Assembly: GCF_001570765.1 (NCBI RefSeq)
Contig: NZ_BCSH01000045.1
Coordinates: 1-64,000, forward strand
Direction of reading: 5' to 3'
DNA from: Nocardiopsis listeri NBRC 13360
GTDB taxonomy: Bacteria; Actinomycetota; Actinomycetes; Streptosporangiales; Streptosporangiaceae
DNA: 64,000 nt
In this document: one piece after another, positions 17,373-26,095 of the stretch
How positions within the stretch are numbered: position 1 is the first letter of the stretch
Layout: every line of letters begins with the position of its first letter
Notes under the pieces: model-generated
What the model was told of the DNA's origin: nothing
The model's input: only the letters and a program-made list of their open reading frames with translations
Databases searched by the model: none
Program-made: the position numbers and the translations under genes

Positions 17373-18971
17373 GTGCCCGACAACCCCCGCAACTCCCCCG
17401 TCTCCCTCATCCCCCGACCCGTCGAGGTCACCACCGACGGGCCGGAGGGCCTGGTACTCGACACCGACACCCACATCTCCGCGGATCAGGCCGCCGGCCC
17501 GACCTTGGCCTGGCTGCGGCGTGAACTCGGCACCGCGACCGGTCTCCCCCTGGCCGTCGGTCACGAGCAGGACGCACGGATCCGACTGAGTGTGGACCCC
17601 ACCGCCGGTCTGGGCGAGGAGGGCTACCGGTTGATCGTGGACGCCGCGGGCGCCATCGTCGTCGGCCACGACCCCGCCGGTGTCTTCTACGGGGCGCAGA
17701 CCCTGCGCCAACTCCTGCCCGTCGACGCCTATCGCGACGCACCCGTGGGCGAGGCCGCCGGTAGGTGGAGACTGCCCTGCGTGCGCGTCACCGACTCCCC
17801 CCGCTTCCGCTGGCGCGGGGCCATGCTCGACATCGCGCGGCACTTCGTGCCCAAACGCGAGATCCTCCGGTTCGTCGACCTCCTCGCGATGCACAAACTC
17901 AACGTGCTGCATCTGCACCTGACCGACGACCAGGGCTGGCGGGTCGAGATCCGCCGCTACCCGAAGCTGACCGAGAAGGGTTCCTGGCGCACCGAGAGCC
18001 AGGTCGGCATGACCAGACCGCCGGTGTTCGACGGGCGCCCGCACGGCGGTTTCCTCACCCAGGACGACATCCGCGAGATCGTCGCCTACGCCGCCGCGCG
18101 ACACATCATGGTGGTCCCGGAGATCGACGTGCCCGGCCACTCCCAGGCCGCCATCCACGCCTACCCCGAGCTGGGCGAGGTCGGCGAGATCCCGGTGGGG
18201 ACCCGATGGGGCATCTTCGACGAGGTCCTGGCCGTCACCGACCACGTGATCGAGTTCTACGAGAACGTCTTCGACGAGCTCATCGAACTGTTCCCGAGCC
18301 CCTACATCCACGTGGGCGGGGACGAGTGCCCCAAGACCCAGTGGAAGAACAGCGAGTCCGCCCAACAACGCATCCGCGAGGAGGGATTGGCCGACGAGGA
18401 CGAGCTGCAGAGCTGGTTCATCCGGCGACTCGACGCCCACCTCACCGAGCGCGGCCGTCGTCTGCTGGGCTGGGACGAGATCCTCGAAGGAGGACTCGCG
18501 CCGGGCGCGACCGTGCTCTCCTGGCGGGGCGAGGAGGGCGGCGTCGAAGCCGCCCGCTCCGGACACGACGTCATCATGGCCCCCACCGCCACCTCCTACC
18601 TGGACTACAAGCAGTCCGAGAGCCCGGACGAGCCGGTGCCGGTGGGCACCCTGCTACGGGTGGAGGACGTGTACGCGGGCGACCCCGTGCCGGCCGACCT
18701 CACCGAGAAGGAGGCCGAGCACGTCCTGGGCGCCCAGGTGAACCTGTGGACCGAGCACATCGACACGCCCCGACGTCTGGACTACATGGTCTTCCCCCGC
18801 CTGTCGGCGTTCGCGGAGAAGGTGTGGTCGACCAACGAGCGCGACTACGCCGAGTTCGAGCCGCGGCTGCTGCACCACCTCGGCCGCTTGGACGCCGCGG
18901 GCGTGGAGTACCGCCCGATGGACGGACCCCGCCCCTGGCACGGACGCCCGGGCGTCCAGGGCTGGGGCTGA
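17373..18971 (+). CDS. Beta-N-acetylhexosaminidase, GH20
   Basis: Cleaves terminal N-acetylglucosamine from chitooligosaccharides or murein fragments by substrate-assisted catalysis. The 532-residue protein has the GH20b domain (about 10-130) and the TIM-barrel domain (about 143-480). The catalytic pair is D317-E318 in HVGGDECP. Other active-site segments are LHLTDDQGWR, EIDVPGHSQA and a late WTEHI. No signal peptide or lipobox is visible after the GTG start, so it is predicted intracellular, unlike the secreted Streptomyces SpHex. Its DasR-type operator ties it to aminosugar control, so imported chitobiose is a plausible substrate. GATAGGAG precedes the start. Confidence 0.92.
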   Translation: MPDNPRNSPVSLIPRPVEVTTDGPEGLVLDTDTHISADQAAGPTLAWLRRELGTATGLPLAVGHEQDARIRLSVDPTAGLGEEGYRLIVDAAGAIVVGHDPAGVFYGAQTLRQLLPVDAYRDAPVGEAAGRWRLPCVRVTDSPRFRWRGAMLDIARHFVPKREILRFVDLLAMHKLNVLHLHLTDDQGWRVEIRRYPKLTEKGSWRTESQVGMTRPPVFDGRPHGGFLTQDDIREIVAYAAARHIMVVPEIDVPGHSQAAIHAYPELGEVGEIPVGTRWGIFDEVLAVTDHVIEFYENVFDELIELFPSPYIHVGGDECPKTQWKNSESAQQRIREEGLADEDELQSWFIRRLDAHLTERGRRLLGWDEILEGGLAPGATVLSWRGEEGGVEAARSGHDVIMAPTATSYLDYKQSESPDEPVPVGTLLRVEDVYAGDPVPADLTEKEAEHVLGAQVNLWTEHIDTPRRLDYMVFPRLSAFAEKVWSTNERDYAEFEPRLLHHLGRLDAAGVEYRPMDGPRPWHGRPGVQGWG

Positions 18972-18984
18972 CGAGCCCTCCGTG

Positions 18985-19014
18985 GGCCCTCGCGCCGGTG
19001 GATGCGCGAGGGCC
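18985..19014 (+). terminator. Terminator after GH20 gene
   Basis: GGCCCTCGCGC pairs perfectly with GCGCGAGGGCC around an 8-base loop, 14 bases after the stop codon, followed by TTA. Confidence 0.8.
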
Positions 19015-19108
19015 TTATCCCGGCCCCCGGACGTTGCTCCCCAAGCCACCGATCCTCCGTCCGGTGCCGCTGCGCCACGGGGGTCGCCCGTTCGGGTCCG
19101 GAGAGCCC

Positions 19109-19199
19109 GGGTTTGTTTCAACACAGTGCGAGAGGAGTCGAGCCGCTAGCGAGGAACGAGCGTCAAGCGTGGACGACGATGCCGTGTCGCTTGAAACCC
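19109..19199. other. Intergenic element bounded by an inverted repeat
   Basis: Between the convergent GH20 and aldolase genes, GGGTTTGTTTCAA at the left end and TTGAAACCC at the right end can pair, closing about 70 bases that hold the purine-rich unit GAGGAGTCGAGCCGCTAGCG. Internal ACAC/GTGT pairing extends the stem. No open frame is supported. It may be a structured RNA, a repeat unit or chance; only one copy was noticed in the window. Confidence 0.3.
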
Positions 19200-19303
19200 G
19201 AATCCCTCTGCAAAGGCCCCGAACACCCGACAAGGCTGCGCCGTAGGCGTCCGTTGAGGGTTGCTGGCGGGCGACGGGTGGGACGAAGCGCCGGCGGAGG
19301 CCC

Positions 19304-20557
19304 CTAAAAATACGTAGCGGTCGCCTCGACCACCCGATCGTCGTCATCGACCACCGGGATCACCTGCCATCGGTCGAAGGCCGTGCAGGGGTGGGAGACG
19401 CCGAAGGAGAACAGGTCACCCGGGCGCACCCCCAACCCCTTCGGAACGCTCAGGTAGGCGTGGTGGTCGTTGAGGTCGAACACCTCCACCCCCTCGGCCG
19501 GGACCTCGGTGCCGTCGGTGCGGCGCAGTGTCCGAGGGATCGGGAACCCCTGGTCGTGGTTGGCCTCCCGGCGGCCCATGCCGGCGATCGCCAGTCCCTC
19601 CTGCGGGGTCGAGGTGACCTGCGCCCACAGTTCGAGGGCGCCCGAGAGGCTCTCGGGTCCCTCGGGAAGCCGGTTGTAGGGCGTGGTGCGCAGGTACAGG
19701 CCGTCGTCGTGTGCGGCGTAGGCGCCGCTACGCAGGATCGGCAGCACGTCCTCGCGCCCGCCCAGCGTTTCCGCGACCAGGTCGAACCAGGCGCTGCCGC
19801 CCACCGAGAGCATCGGACGCCTCGGTCCGTGCGCATCGGCCAGCGCGGCGGCGTCACCGAGGAGGTCGTCGAGGAAACCGCGTACGCCCGCGGCGTCGCC
19901 CAGCGGCCCTTCGTAACCGGCGATCCCGGCCACGTCCAGCCCCGGGGCGCTCGCCACCTCGCGGGCGACGGCCAGCACCTCCTCTCGTGTCCGGCATCCG
20001 GTACGTCCATCCGGCACACCGCGCTCGATCAGCACCCGGATCGGTCGTGCCCCCTCGCGCGGTGTGGCGTGGGGAGCGATGGCCTGGGAGGCGACGGCGA
20101 CGCCCTCCGGGGAATCGACGTAGAAGAGGAACTCGAAGTCGGGGTCGGAGTCGAGCTCGGCGGCCGCCCAGCGCAACACCTTCGGGTCGAGCAGTTCGTT
20201 GGCGAGCAGGATCCGGCGCACCCCGAAACGGCGGAAGACCAGCACCTGGTTCGCGGTGGCGGCGGTGATCCCCCAAGCGCCCGCGTCGAGCTGGCGCCGG
20301 GTGATCAGGGGTGACATGGCGGTCTTGCCGTGCGGGGCGAACAGCAATCCGCGCTCGCGAGTGAAGTCCGCGAGCGCGGCGACGTTGCGATCCAGGGCCG
20401 AGGCGCGCAGCACCATCAGCGGCCAGGTGAACGGGCCGTCGAAGAGATGGTCCTTGCGGGCGACGAACTCGTCGAGGGTGACGGGTTCCCCCGGCCACCA
20501 CAGACCCTTGGTGCGCCAGTCGACGTATTCGGTGGGGATGGTCAGCCGTTCACTCAC
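19304..20557 (-). CDS. D-threonine aldolase / D-amino-acid deaminase family (fold-type III PLP enzyme)
   Basis: PLP enzyme of the alanine-racemase-N fold (417 residues), of the group often annotated as amino acid deaminase or D-threonine aldolase. The N-terminal barrel carries the PLP lysine in LLFAPHGKTAMSP (K78), and later strands show NELLDPKVLRWAA, VLIERGVPDGRTGCRT and the glycine-rich phosphate loop SVGGSAWFD. The C-terminal beta domain contains DLNDHHAYLSVP and the metal-ligand-like HPCTAFDRW (His and Cys, as in D-serine dehydratase-like metal sites). Acting on D-amino acids is a family-based inference. The GTG start has GGAG upstream. It lies downstream of the glycerophosphodiesterase gene on the same strand, but a strong terminator separates them. 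Confidence 0.8.
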   Translation of the reverse strand: MSERLTIPTEYVDWRTKGLWWPGEPVTLDEFVARKDHLFDGPFTWPLMVLRASALDRNVAALADFTRERGLLFAPHGKTAMSPLITRRQLDAGAWGITAATANQVLVFRRFGVRRILLANELLDPKVLRWAAAELDSDPDFEFLFYVDSPEGVAVASQAIAPHATPREGARPIRVLIERGVPDGRTGCRTREEVLAVAREVASAPGLDVAGIAGYEGPLGDAAGVRGFLDDLLGDAAALADAHGPRRPMLSVGGSAWFDLVAETLGGREDVLPILRSGAYAAHDDGLYLRTTPYNRLPEGPESLSGALELWAQVTSTPQEGLAIAGMGRREANHDQGFPIPRTLRRTDGTEVPAEGVEVFDLNDHHAYLSVPKGLGVRPGDLFSFGVSHPCTAFDRWQVIPVVDDDDRVVEATATYF

Positions 20558-20581
20558 GTGGTCTCCGCTCCGTGGCCGGGC

Positions 20582-20615
20582 CCGGTGTCGGACGGTGCTC
20601 ACCGTCCGACACCGG
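20582..20615 (-). terminator. Perfect terminator hairpin
   Basis: CCGGTGTCGGACGGT pairs perfectly over 15 bp with ACCGTCCGACACCGG around a 4-base loop. It lies downstream of the glycerophosphodiesterase gene and just before the aldolase start, so it should separate the two transcription units. Confidence 0.75.
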
Positions 20616-20661
20616 CGGGTTCGTCACCGATCATCCCATCGGTGAACCCTCCCAGGAAGGT

Positions 20662-21672
20662 TCAGGACGCGAGCTCCACGGACTCTTCGGAGCCTTCGGA
20701 TTCCTCGTCGGCGGCCAGGTCGGCGCGGCCCTCCAGGAACTCCGCGATGGCCCGCTGCCCGGTCTCGGGGAAGTCGGTGATGAAACCGTCCACACCCATC
20801 TCCAGGACGTGCCACATCCCGTCGGCCTCGTTGATCGTGTACGGCATGATCTCCAACCCGGCGCTCTGGACGGCCGCGACGTAGTCGGCGTCGATGGACT
20901 CGTGGTCGGGGTTGATCATCTGCGCCCAGTCGTAGTCGGCGATTCGATCCTTCGGGACCTGTCCGAGCAGGCCGTGCGGCACGGACGGCAGCAGGCTCTT
21001 GGAGTGTTCGGTGGACTCCCAGTCGAAGCTCTGTACGACGAGTCGATGGGGTTCGTCGGGCGCGTTGGGCACCAGCCAGTACGGGCTGCGCGCCAGTTCG
21101 ACGGAGATCTGGTGCTCGATCCCCGGGTACAGGGAGGGTTCCTTGACCTCTAGGAGCAGGTTCATCTCGTGCTCTTGGAGCCGGTCGAGGGCCTCGCGCA
21201 GGGTCGGGACGGGTTCACCGGCGAACTCCTGGTCGAAGGCGGAACCGGCGTCGAGGCGCTCGATCTCCTCCAGGGTGAAGTCTCCGACGTCGTAGGGCGC
21301 CCGGTCGGGGAACACCTCGGTGACGTCGGTGGTGCGCTCCAACGTGGTGTCGTGCATGAGCACGATCTCCTCGTCGGAGGTGAGCTGGACGTCGATCTCC
21401 ACGGTCTCCGCGCCGAGCCGGTGCCCCTCGTCGATGGCGGCGAGCGTGTTCTCCGGCGCGGTGCCGGCGGCTCCTCGGTGGGCGACGGCGATGAGCGGGC
21501 GCGTCGGCGCGGTCTGCTGTGGTGGGGTGGCCGTGCCCTGCTGGACGCGCTGTACTTCGATCGGCTCGTGATCGCTTCCCACGAGCGTGGACGGGGCCGC
21601 GAGCGTCGGGCTCGCGAGGACGGACATCGAGAACGTGACTGCTCCGACAACGAAACCGATGCGCTGGTGCAC
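20662..21672 (-). CDS. Secreted glycerophosphodiester phosphodiesterase
   Basis: Hydrolyses glycerophosphodiesters to glycerol-3-phosphate and an alcohol outside the membrane. About 336 residues. A Sec signal peptide (HQRIGFVVGAVTFSMSVLAS, cleavage near SPTLAA) is followed by a short linker and the GDPD TIM barrel. It carries HRGAAGTAPENTLAAI with the catalytic His, EIDVQLTSDEEIVLMHD with Glu, Asp and the second His, and a late strand DGFITDFPETGQ. The tail is acidic. I chose the GTG at 21672 because GGGAGG lies 4 bases upstream; an ATG 12 bases earlier, at 21684, has no ribosome site and is the alternative. Phosphate or teichoic-acid scavenging is a plausible role. Confidence 0.85.
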   Translation of the reverse strand: MHQRIGFVVGAVTFSMSVLASPTLAAPSTLVGSDHEPIEVQRVQQGTATPPQQTAPTRPLIAVAHRGAAGTAPENTLAAIDEGHRLGAETVEIDVQLTSDEEIVLMHDTTLERTTDVTEVFPDRAPYDVGDFTLEEIERLDAGSAFDQEFAGEPVPTLREALDRLQEHEMNLLLEVKEPSLYPGIEHQISVELARSPYWLVPNAPDEPHRLVVQSFDWESTEHSKSLLPSVPHGLLGQVPKDRIADYDWAQMINPDHESIDADYVAAVQSAGLEIMPYTINEADGMWHVLEMGVDGFITDFPETGQRAIAEFLEGRADLAADEESEGSEESVELAS

Positions 21673-21928
21673 CGGGCCTCCCATGTACGCGTGGATTGGC
21701 CGACTGCCCCCCTCAGAGTGAGCGCGTTTGGTGACCGGTCGGTGACCGTACGCGGAGCAGTCGGTGATCCGTGGCCCATCTTCTGGTGGACTGCACCAGC
21801 GGACCAACGAATCTCGCCCTATGTATGCATTTGGCTACTTCATGTCCGATTTTTGACCACGAACACCCTCGATAACTACCGAGAGTCCTGAAATCATCAC
21901 CCGTAGTAGTCGACGGGAAGGAACTCCC

Positions 21929-23266
21929 ATGCGCAAGCACCACACGAGGTGGGTCGCGCTGTTCAGTGCCGCCGCCATCTCCACGTCGGGTCTGGTGGGC
22001 CTCGCCGGCCCGGCCGCGGCGGACGACAAGGAAACCGAGGCGCTCAGCTGGCCCGTGGTCAGTCAAGGAGTCTCCTCCTACAGCCTCGACGGACACCGGA
22101 TCGCCTACCTGCCGCCGGGTCTGGACCGGTACGGGATCAACGCCGCCTCCACCACCGACCGCCAGGGCAACAGCCGCTCGCAGCTCTCATGGGTCCGGGG
22201 GCCCGACCAGCTCTACGGCCGGGTCTCGGTGCTGCGTTCGGAGGATCTCCAGGAACTCGAAGACCTCAGGGGCAGTCGGTACAGCCACCTCGCGGATTCG
22301 AGCCTGGAGGAACTCCCCGAGAGCGAGGGGTTCGAGCACGGCGCCTACCTGTCCGAGGAGACCGGCGACCTGTTCTGGCTGGCGAGCCCGGGTGTCGCGG
22401 TCACCACGCATCTCCAGCCCGACCGCTGGGAGAGCGACGAACTGATCCGGATGGCCGAGTCGGTCTCCGCGGTGACGGACCCAGAGCCGGCGGAGGGCGA
22501 GGCCGAGGAGGTTCCCGAGGACGAGACTCCCGAGAACGAGACTCCAGAAGACGAAGCCCCCGCGGATGAAACCACCGAGGACGAGGCTCCGGAAGAGGAC
22601 GCTCCCGAGGAGGACGCTCCCGAGGAGGAGACCCCCACGGACGGCGTGGCCCCGGAGACACCCGAGGACGAGGCGCCCGAAGAGGGGGCCACCGAAGAGG
22701 ACGTCATCGAAGAGGGCGCCGAGGAGGAGGAAACCACCGAAGAGGCCCCGGTCGACGAGGTCGCCGACGAGACCCCGGCCGAGGACACGGAAGAGGCCCA
22801 GGAGGCCGACCTGCCCGCGGCCCCCACCTCCCGTGAGGTCAAGACCTGCCTGGTCGAGCACTTCGTGGACTTCGAGTCCGCCTCCACCGTCCTGGACCAG
22901 GAGCAGATGGCCCCGAGCAGCCAGGAGTTCGTCGAGCGGGCCGTGGGCGAGGGCGACCTCGACGACGCCGAACTCGACCGCCTGCTGGCCACGGTCTGGT
23001 ACTACGGCGACGAGGCCGACAAGGTCGCCGCGACCGACGCCTGCGCCGAGAACCTCGGCATGGGACGCGACGAGGTCGAGGACGGTCTCTCCGAGGTCTC
23101 GGGCCTGATCGGCGAGCTGGTCGCGGAGGCCAACGAGGCCATGACCGGAGCGGTCGACGAGGTCGAGAAGGCCGCCTCCGCCGACGTCGAGGACCCCGTC
23201 GACGCCCAGGAGTGGGAGGAGCTGTGGGACTCCCTGCCGTGGAGCATCCCCGCCGAGGACTCCTGA
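21929..23266 (+). CDS. Secreted protein with acidic Glu/Pro repeat region
   Basis: A 445-residue exported protein that I do not recognise. It has a clear Sec signal peptide (basic start, hydrophobic core, cleavage near GPAAADD at about 32), a globular N-domain (about 35-180) and a strongly acidic low-complexity segment (about 183-300). The low-complexity part is built from EDE-(T/A)-P-E style units such as PEDEAPADETTEDEAP. A helical C-domain (about 305-445) follows with two Cys (KTCLVEH and TDACAENLG) that may pair. The acidic linker could bind cations or act as a spacer in the wall. AAGGAA precedes the ATG, and a strong T-tailed terminator follows, so it is a single-gene unit. Confidence 0.8.
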   Translation: MRKHHTRWVALFSAAAISTSGLVGLAGPAAADDKETEALSWPVVSQGVSSYSLDGHRIAYLPPGLDRYGINAASTTDRQGNSRSQLSWVRGPDQLYGRVSVLRSEDLQELEDLRGSRYSHLADSSLEELPESEGFEHGAYLSEETGDLFWLASPGVAVTTHLQPDRWESDELIRMAESVSAVTDPEPAEGEAEEVPEDETPENETPEDEAPADETTEDEAPEEDAPEEDAPEEETPTDGVAPETPEDEAPEEGATEEDVIEEGAEEEETTEEAPVDEVADETPAEDTEEAQEADLPAAPTSREVKTCLVEHFVDFESASTVLDQEQMAPSSQEFVERAVGEGDLDDAELDRLLATVWYYGDEADKVAATDACAENLGMGRDEVEDGLSEVSGLIGELVAEANEAMTGAVDEVEKAASADVEDPVDAQEWEELWDSLPWSIPAEDS

Positions 23267-23333
23267 CGGAGCGCGCCCCTTGAGCGGGGCGACGCGCGGC
23301 GCGCGTAGCCGAGGCTCGCAGCCACGGATACGA

Positions 23334-23373
23334 CCCGGGGTCGGTGCCCGCGTCCACCGGCCCCGGGTTTTTT
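23334..23373 (+). terminator. Rho-independent terminator with T tail
   Basis: CCCGGGGTCGGTG pairs with CACCGGCCCCGGG (one mismatch) and is followed by TTTTTT, the only canonical T-tailed terminator I noticed in the window. Confidence 0.9.
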
Positions 23374-23762
23374 CGGCCCGCACACATCCCGGATGACCTT
23401 GGAACGAAATCCGGGTAGCCCCTTTCCCGCCACCCCTCGTGACCCGACCCGCCGGTTCACACCCCGCAGATCCCGCGTGTGAGCACCCCGAACCCACGCC
23501 GGCACCGTGTGTGGCGCACCGATCACCCTGGGGCCACCTTCCTCGCCGACTCTCGGCAACGAAGGAAAAGAAACCCGAAATCGAGGCCCTTGGCCCCGAA
23601 TCACCCGAACTCCCGACATTCGTGGCCTGCCATGCTGTACCGTCACCCACGTTCGACCGACGTCTCCACTCGATGGCACGACCCCCGTCGCGGTGTGCAC
23701 CCCCGCCGTGCCCCTCCCGGCCCGGACCCACCCCGCCTTCCCTTCCGCAGGAGGACGAACGC
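23374..23762 (+). other. Leader/promoter region of gamma-glutamyltransferase gene
   Basis: About 390 bases between a terminator and the ATG at 23763. Open frames run through it (including in frame with the enzyme) but translate to Pro/Arg/His-rich text without family features. It must carry the promoter. CAGGAGGA precedes the ATG. Confidence 0.5.
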
Positions 23763-25589
23763 ATGCCCGGATTCACCACACGACCTCAGCTGCGCGGCGA
23801 CTTCGGCATGGTCGCCTCCACGCACTGGCTGGCCAGCGCCGCCGGCATGTCCGTCCTCGAACGCGGTGGCAACGCCTTCGACGCGGCGGTGGCCACCGGC
23901 TTCACCCTGCAGGTCGTCGAGCCCCACCTGAACGGTCCGGGCGGCGAGGTTCCGGTGATCTTCCAGGCCGTGGGCAGCGCGCCGCGGGTGCTGTGCGGTC
24001 AAGGCGTGTCCCCCGCCGCCGCGAGCATCGAGGCGTTCGCCGGAATGGATCGCATCCCCGGCAGCGGAGTCCTGGCCGCCACCGTCCCCGGGGCCTTCGA
24101 CGCCTGGATGCTGCTGCTGCGCGACCACGGCACCATGTCGGTCCGCCAGGTCCTCGAACACGCCGTCGGCCTGGCCGAGCGCGGCTACCCCGTCCTGCCC
24201 CGCATCGCGTCCGTGATCGAGAACCTGAGTCCGGTCTTCGCCGAGCACTGGGCGGGTTCGGCCGGCGTGTACCTGCCGTACGGCGTCGCCCCCGCCGCCG
24301 GTTCCCGGCTGCGCAACCCGGCCCTGGCCGCCACCTACCGGCGGATCGTCGAGGACGCCGAGCGGGGAGGCGGTGACCGCGAGGCGCAGATCGAGACGGC
24401 CCGCCGCTCCTGGGCCCAGGGTTTCGTCGCCGAGGCCGTGGGCGCCTTCCTCGCCTCGCCCGTCCCCAATGGCCGCGGAGAGCCCGAGCAGGGGCTGCTG
24501 ACCGCCGCCGACATGGCCGACTGGAGCGCCCACTACGAGGACACCGCCACCGTCACCCACGGCACCCACACGGTGCACAAGACCGGCCCCTGGGGTCAGG
24601 GGCCCGCCATGTTGCAGCAACTCCGACTGGCCGAGGCGCTCGGCGTGGACGCCGACCTGCGCCGGGACGGGGTCTTCGGCGCGGACGCCGGTGTCGACGC
24701 CGACTTCGTGCACCGGGTCACCGAGAGCGCCAAGCTCACCTTCGCCGACCGTGAGGCCTGGTACGGCGATCCCGACCACATCGACGTGCCCCTCAAGGAA
24801 CTCCTGAGCCCGGCCTACGCCGCCGAACGCGCCCGGATCGTCGACGACGCCCGTGTCGCCATGGATCTGCGCCCCGGCGCGCCCGGTGGTCGTTCCCCCT
24901 TCGTCCCGCCTCTGTTCCTGATCGACGACACCCCCGGGGACCGCACCACCGGTGAGCCGACCGTGCGCGACACCCCCGGTATCGCCCCCTCCGACCAGCG
25001 CGGGGACACCTGCCACCTCGACGTGGTGGACGCCGAGGGGAACATGGTCTCGGCGACGCCGAGCGGCGGATGGCTGAGCAGCTCTCCCGTCATCCCCGAC
25101 CTCGGCTTCCCCTTGGGTACCCGCGCGCAGATGTTCTGGCTCGACCCGGCCTCGCCCAACGCGGCGGCCCCGCGCAGGCGCCCCCGCACCACCCTGTCGC
25201 CCACCCTGGTCACCAGGGACGATGGGCAAGCGGTCCTGGCCATCGGCACTCCCGGCGGCGACCAGCAGGACCAGTGGACGACCACCGCGCTGATGCGGAT
25301 CCTCAACGGGGCCACCGACCTTCAGGAGGCCCTGGACACTCCGATGTTCCACACCAACGCCTTCCCCAGCTCCTTCCACCCGAGGGAGACGCTGCCCGGC
25401 GACCTGGTGGTCGAGCCGGGTGTGGGCGAGGAGACCATCGCGGAGCTGCGTCGACGCGGTCACACGGTGCGGGTCGTGGAGCCGTGGTCGCTGGGTCGAC
25501 TCGCGGCCGTGGCCCGCGACCCGGAGACCGGTGAACTGCGCGCCGCCGCCGACGCCCGAGGGGGCCAGGGATACGCCGCAGGACGTTGA
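23763..25589 (+). CDS. Gamma-glutamyltransferase family protein
   Basis: Ntn-hydrolase of 608 residues. It cleaves gamma-glutamyl bonds, or in related enzymes N-acyl bonds, after self-processing. The predicted nucleophile is T416 in QRGDTCHLDVVD, which becomes the N-terminus of the small subunit. The large subunit begins with GMSVLERGGNAFDAAVATGF and NGPGGEVPVIF. The small subunit shows STP-like SATPSGGWLSS, RPRTTLSPTLV and GTPGGDQQDQW. The usual PLSSMxP-type lid segment is altered. No signal peptide is visible, so an intracellular role is possible; many actinobacterial members of this type are cytoplasmic. Substrate uncertain. The ATG has CAGGAGGA upstream. Confidence 0.85.
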   Translation: MPGFTTRPQLRGDFGMVASTHWLASAAGMSVLERGGNAFDAAVATGFTLQVVEPHLNGPGGEVPVIFQAVGSAPRVLCGQGVSPAAASIEAFAGMDRIPGSGVLAATVPGAFDAWMLLLRDHGTMSVRQVLEHAVGLAERGYPVLPRIASVIENLSPVFAEHWAGSAGVYLPYGVAPAAGSRLRNPALAATYRRIVEDAERGGGDREAQIETARRSWAQGFVAEAVGAFLASPVPNGRGEPEQGLLTAADMADWSAHYEDTATVTHGTHTVHKTGPWGQGPAMLQQLRLAEALGVDADLRRDGVFGADAGVDADFVHRVTESAKLTFADREAWYGDPDHIDVPLKELLSPAYAAERARIVDDARVAMDLRPGAPGGRSPFVPPLFLIDDTPGDRTTGEPTVRDTPGIAPSDQRGDTCHLDVVDAEGNMVSATPSGGWLSSSPVIPDLGFPLGTRAQMFWLDPASPNAAAPRRRPRTTLSPTLVTRDDGQAVLAIGTPGGDQQDQWTTTALMRILNGATDLQEALDTPMFHTNAFPSSFHPRETLPGDLVVEPGVGEETIAELRRRGHTVRVVEPWSLGRLAAVARDPETGELRAAADARGGQGYAAGR

Positions 25590-26095
25590 TCGCCTGATCG
25601 GAGGTGGTCGGGGCGGCTTCGCCCGGACCCGGAGGTCACCCCTGGCATCGAAGGCAGACGAAAGCGCACGGAATTCGTACATGATTGGACGGGATGGGAC
25701 TTAGGGCACCGTTGCACCACCATGCGCGCCTTGATCCGGCCTCTTGCCAAATCGACCGGTCACTGCTTATCTAGACCATGTGCGGGGCGCGCTCCCGGAC
25801 GATCGGTCGAGTGCGCCACGACAACTCCATACCACCCGACAGGGTCGGTTTCGCTGTCTCCCCCTCCCTCAGCGACGGCCCTGTTCCCCCTCCAGACCGA
25901 GATCTGCCTTCCCCTCCCGGCGGTTCTTCGGACTCGGAGAGCGATGGGCCGTGCTGTCACCGGTTCGGTGGCACCACGGCCCACCGTCATTCTCGCCATC
26001 GGTGCGGTCGAATCGGTTTCAGGCAGCGAAGACCCGGCCGGGCTCGGGCCCGACCGGGTCGGCGTTCACTCCTCCCACCGCCAAAGGGCGCGGAC
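25590..26095. other. Convergent 3' intergenic region
   Basis: About 500 bases between convergent genes. Several open frames exist on both strands but none shows a start with a ribosome site, family motif or consistent codon bias. A terminator for the NlpC/P60 gene sits at 26031-26060. Confidence 0.45.
26031..26060 (-). terminator. Terminator after NlpC/P60 gene
   Basis: GACCCGGCCGGGC pairs with GCCCGACCGGGTC (one mismatch) around a 4-base loop, 36 bases beyond the stop codon of the minus-strand gene. Confidence 0.75.

Noticed and set aside
17214..18566. 450-codon minus-strand frame opposite the GH20 gene
   Set aside because: Antisense shadow of a clear GH20 enzyme.
22480..22800. Repeated codon pattern in the acidic region considered as a tandem DNA repeat or CRISPR-like array
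   Set aside because: Units are irregular, coding and without spacers; it is protein low complexity.
22187..23779. Long minus-strand frame (530 codons) opposite the acidic secreted protein and the GGT leader
   Set aside because: It is a low-complexity Gly/Leu/Val mirror of the Glu/Pro repeats, with no ribosome site or family feature; the plus-strand gene has a signal peptide and terminator.
23643..25682. 679-codon minus-strand frame opposite the gamma-glutamyltransferase
   Set aside because: Antisense shadow of a well-supported enzyme; composition is His/Gly/Arg-rich without fold-like pattern.
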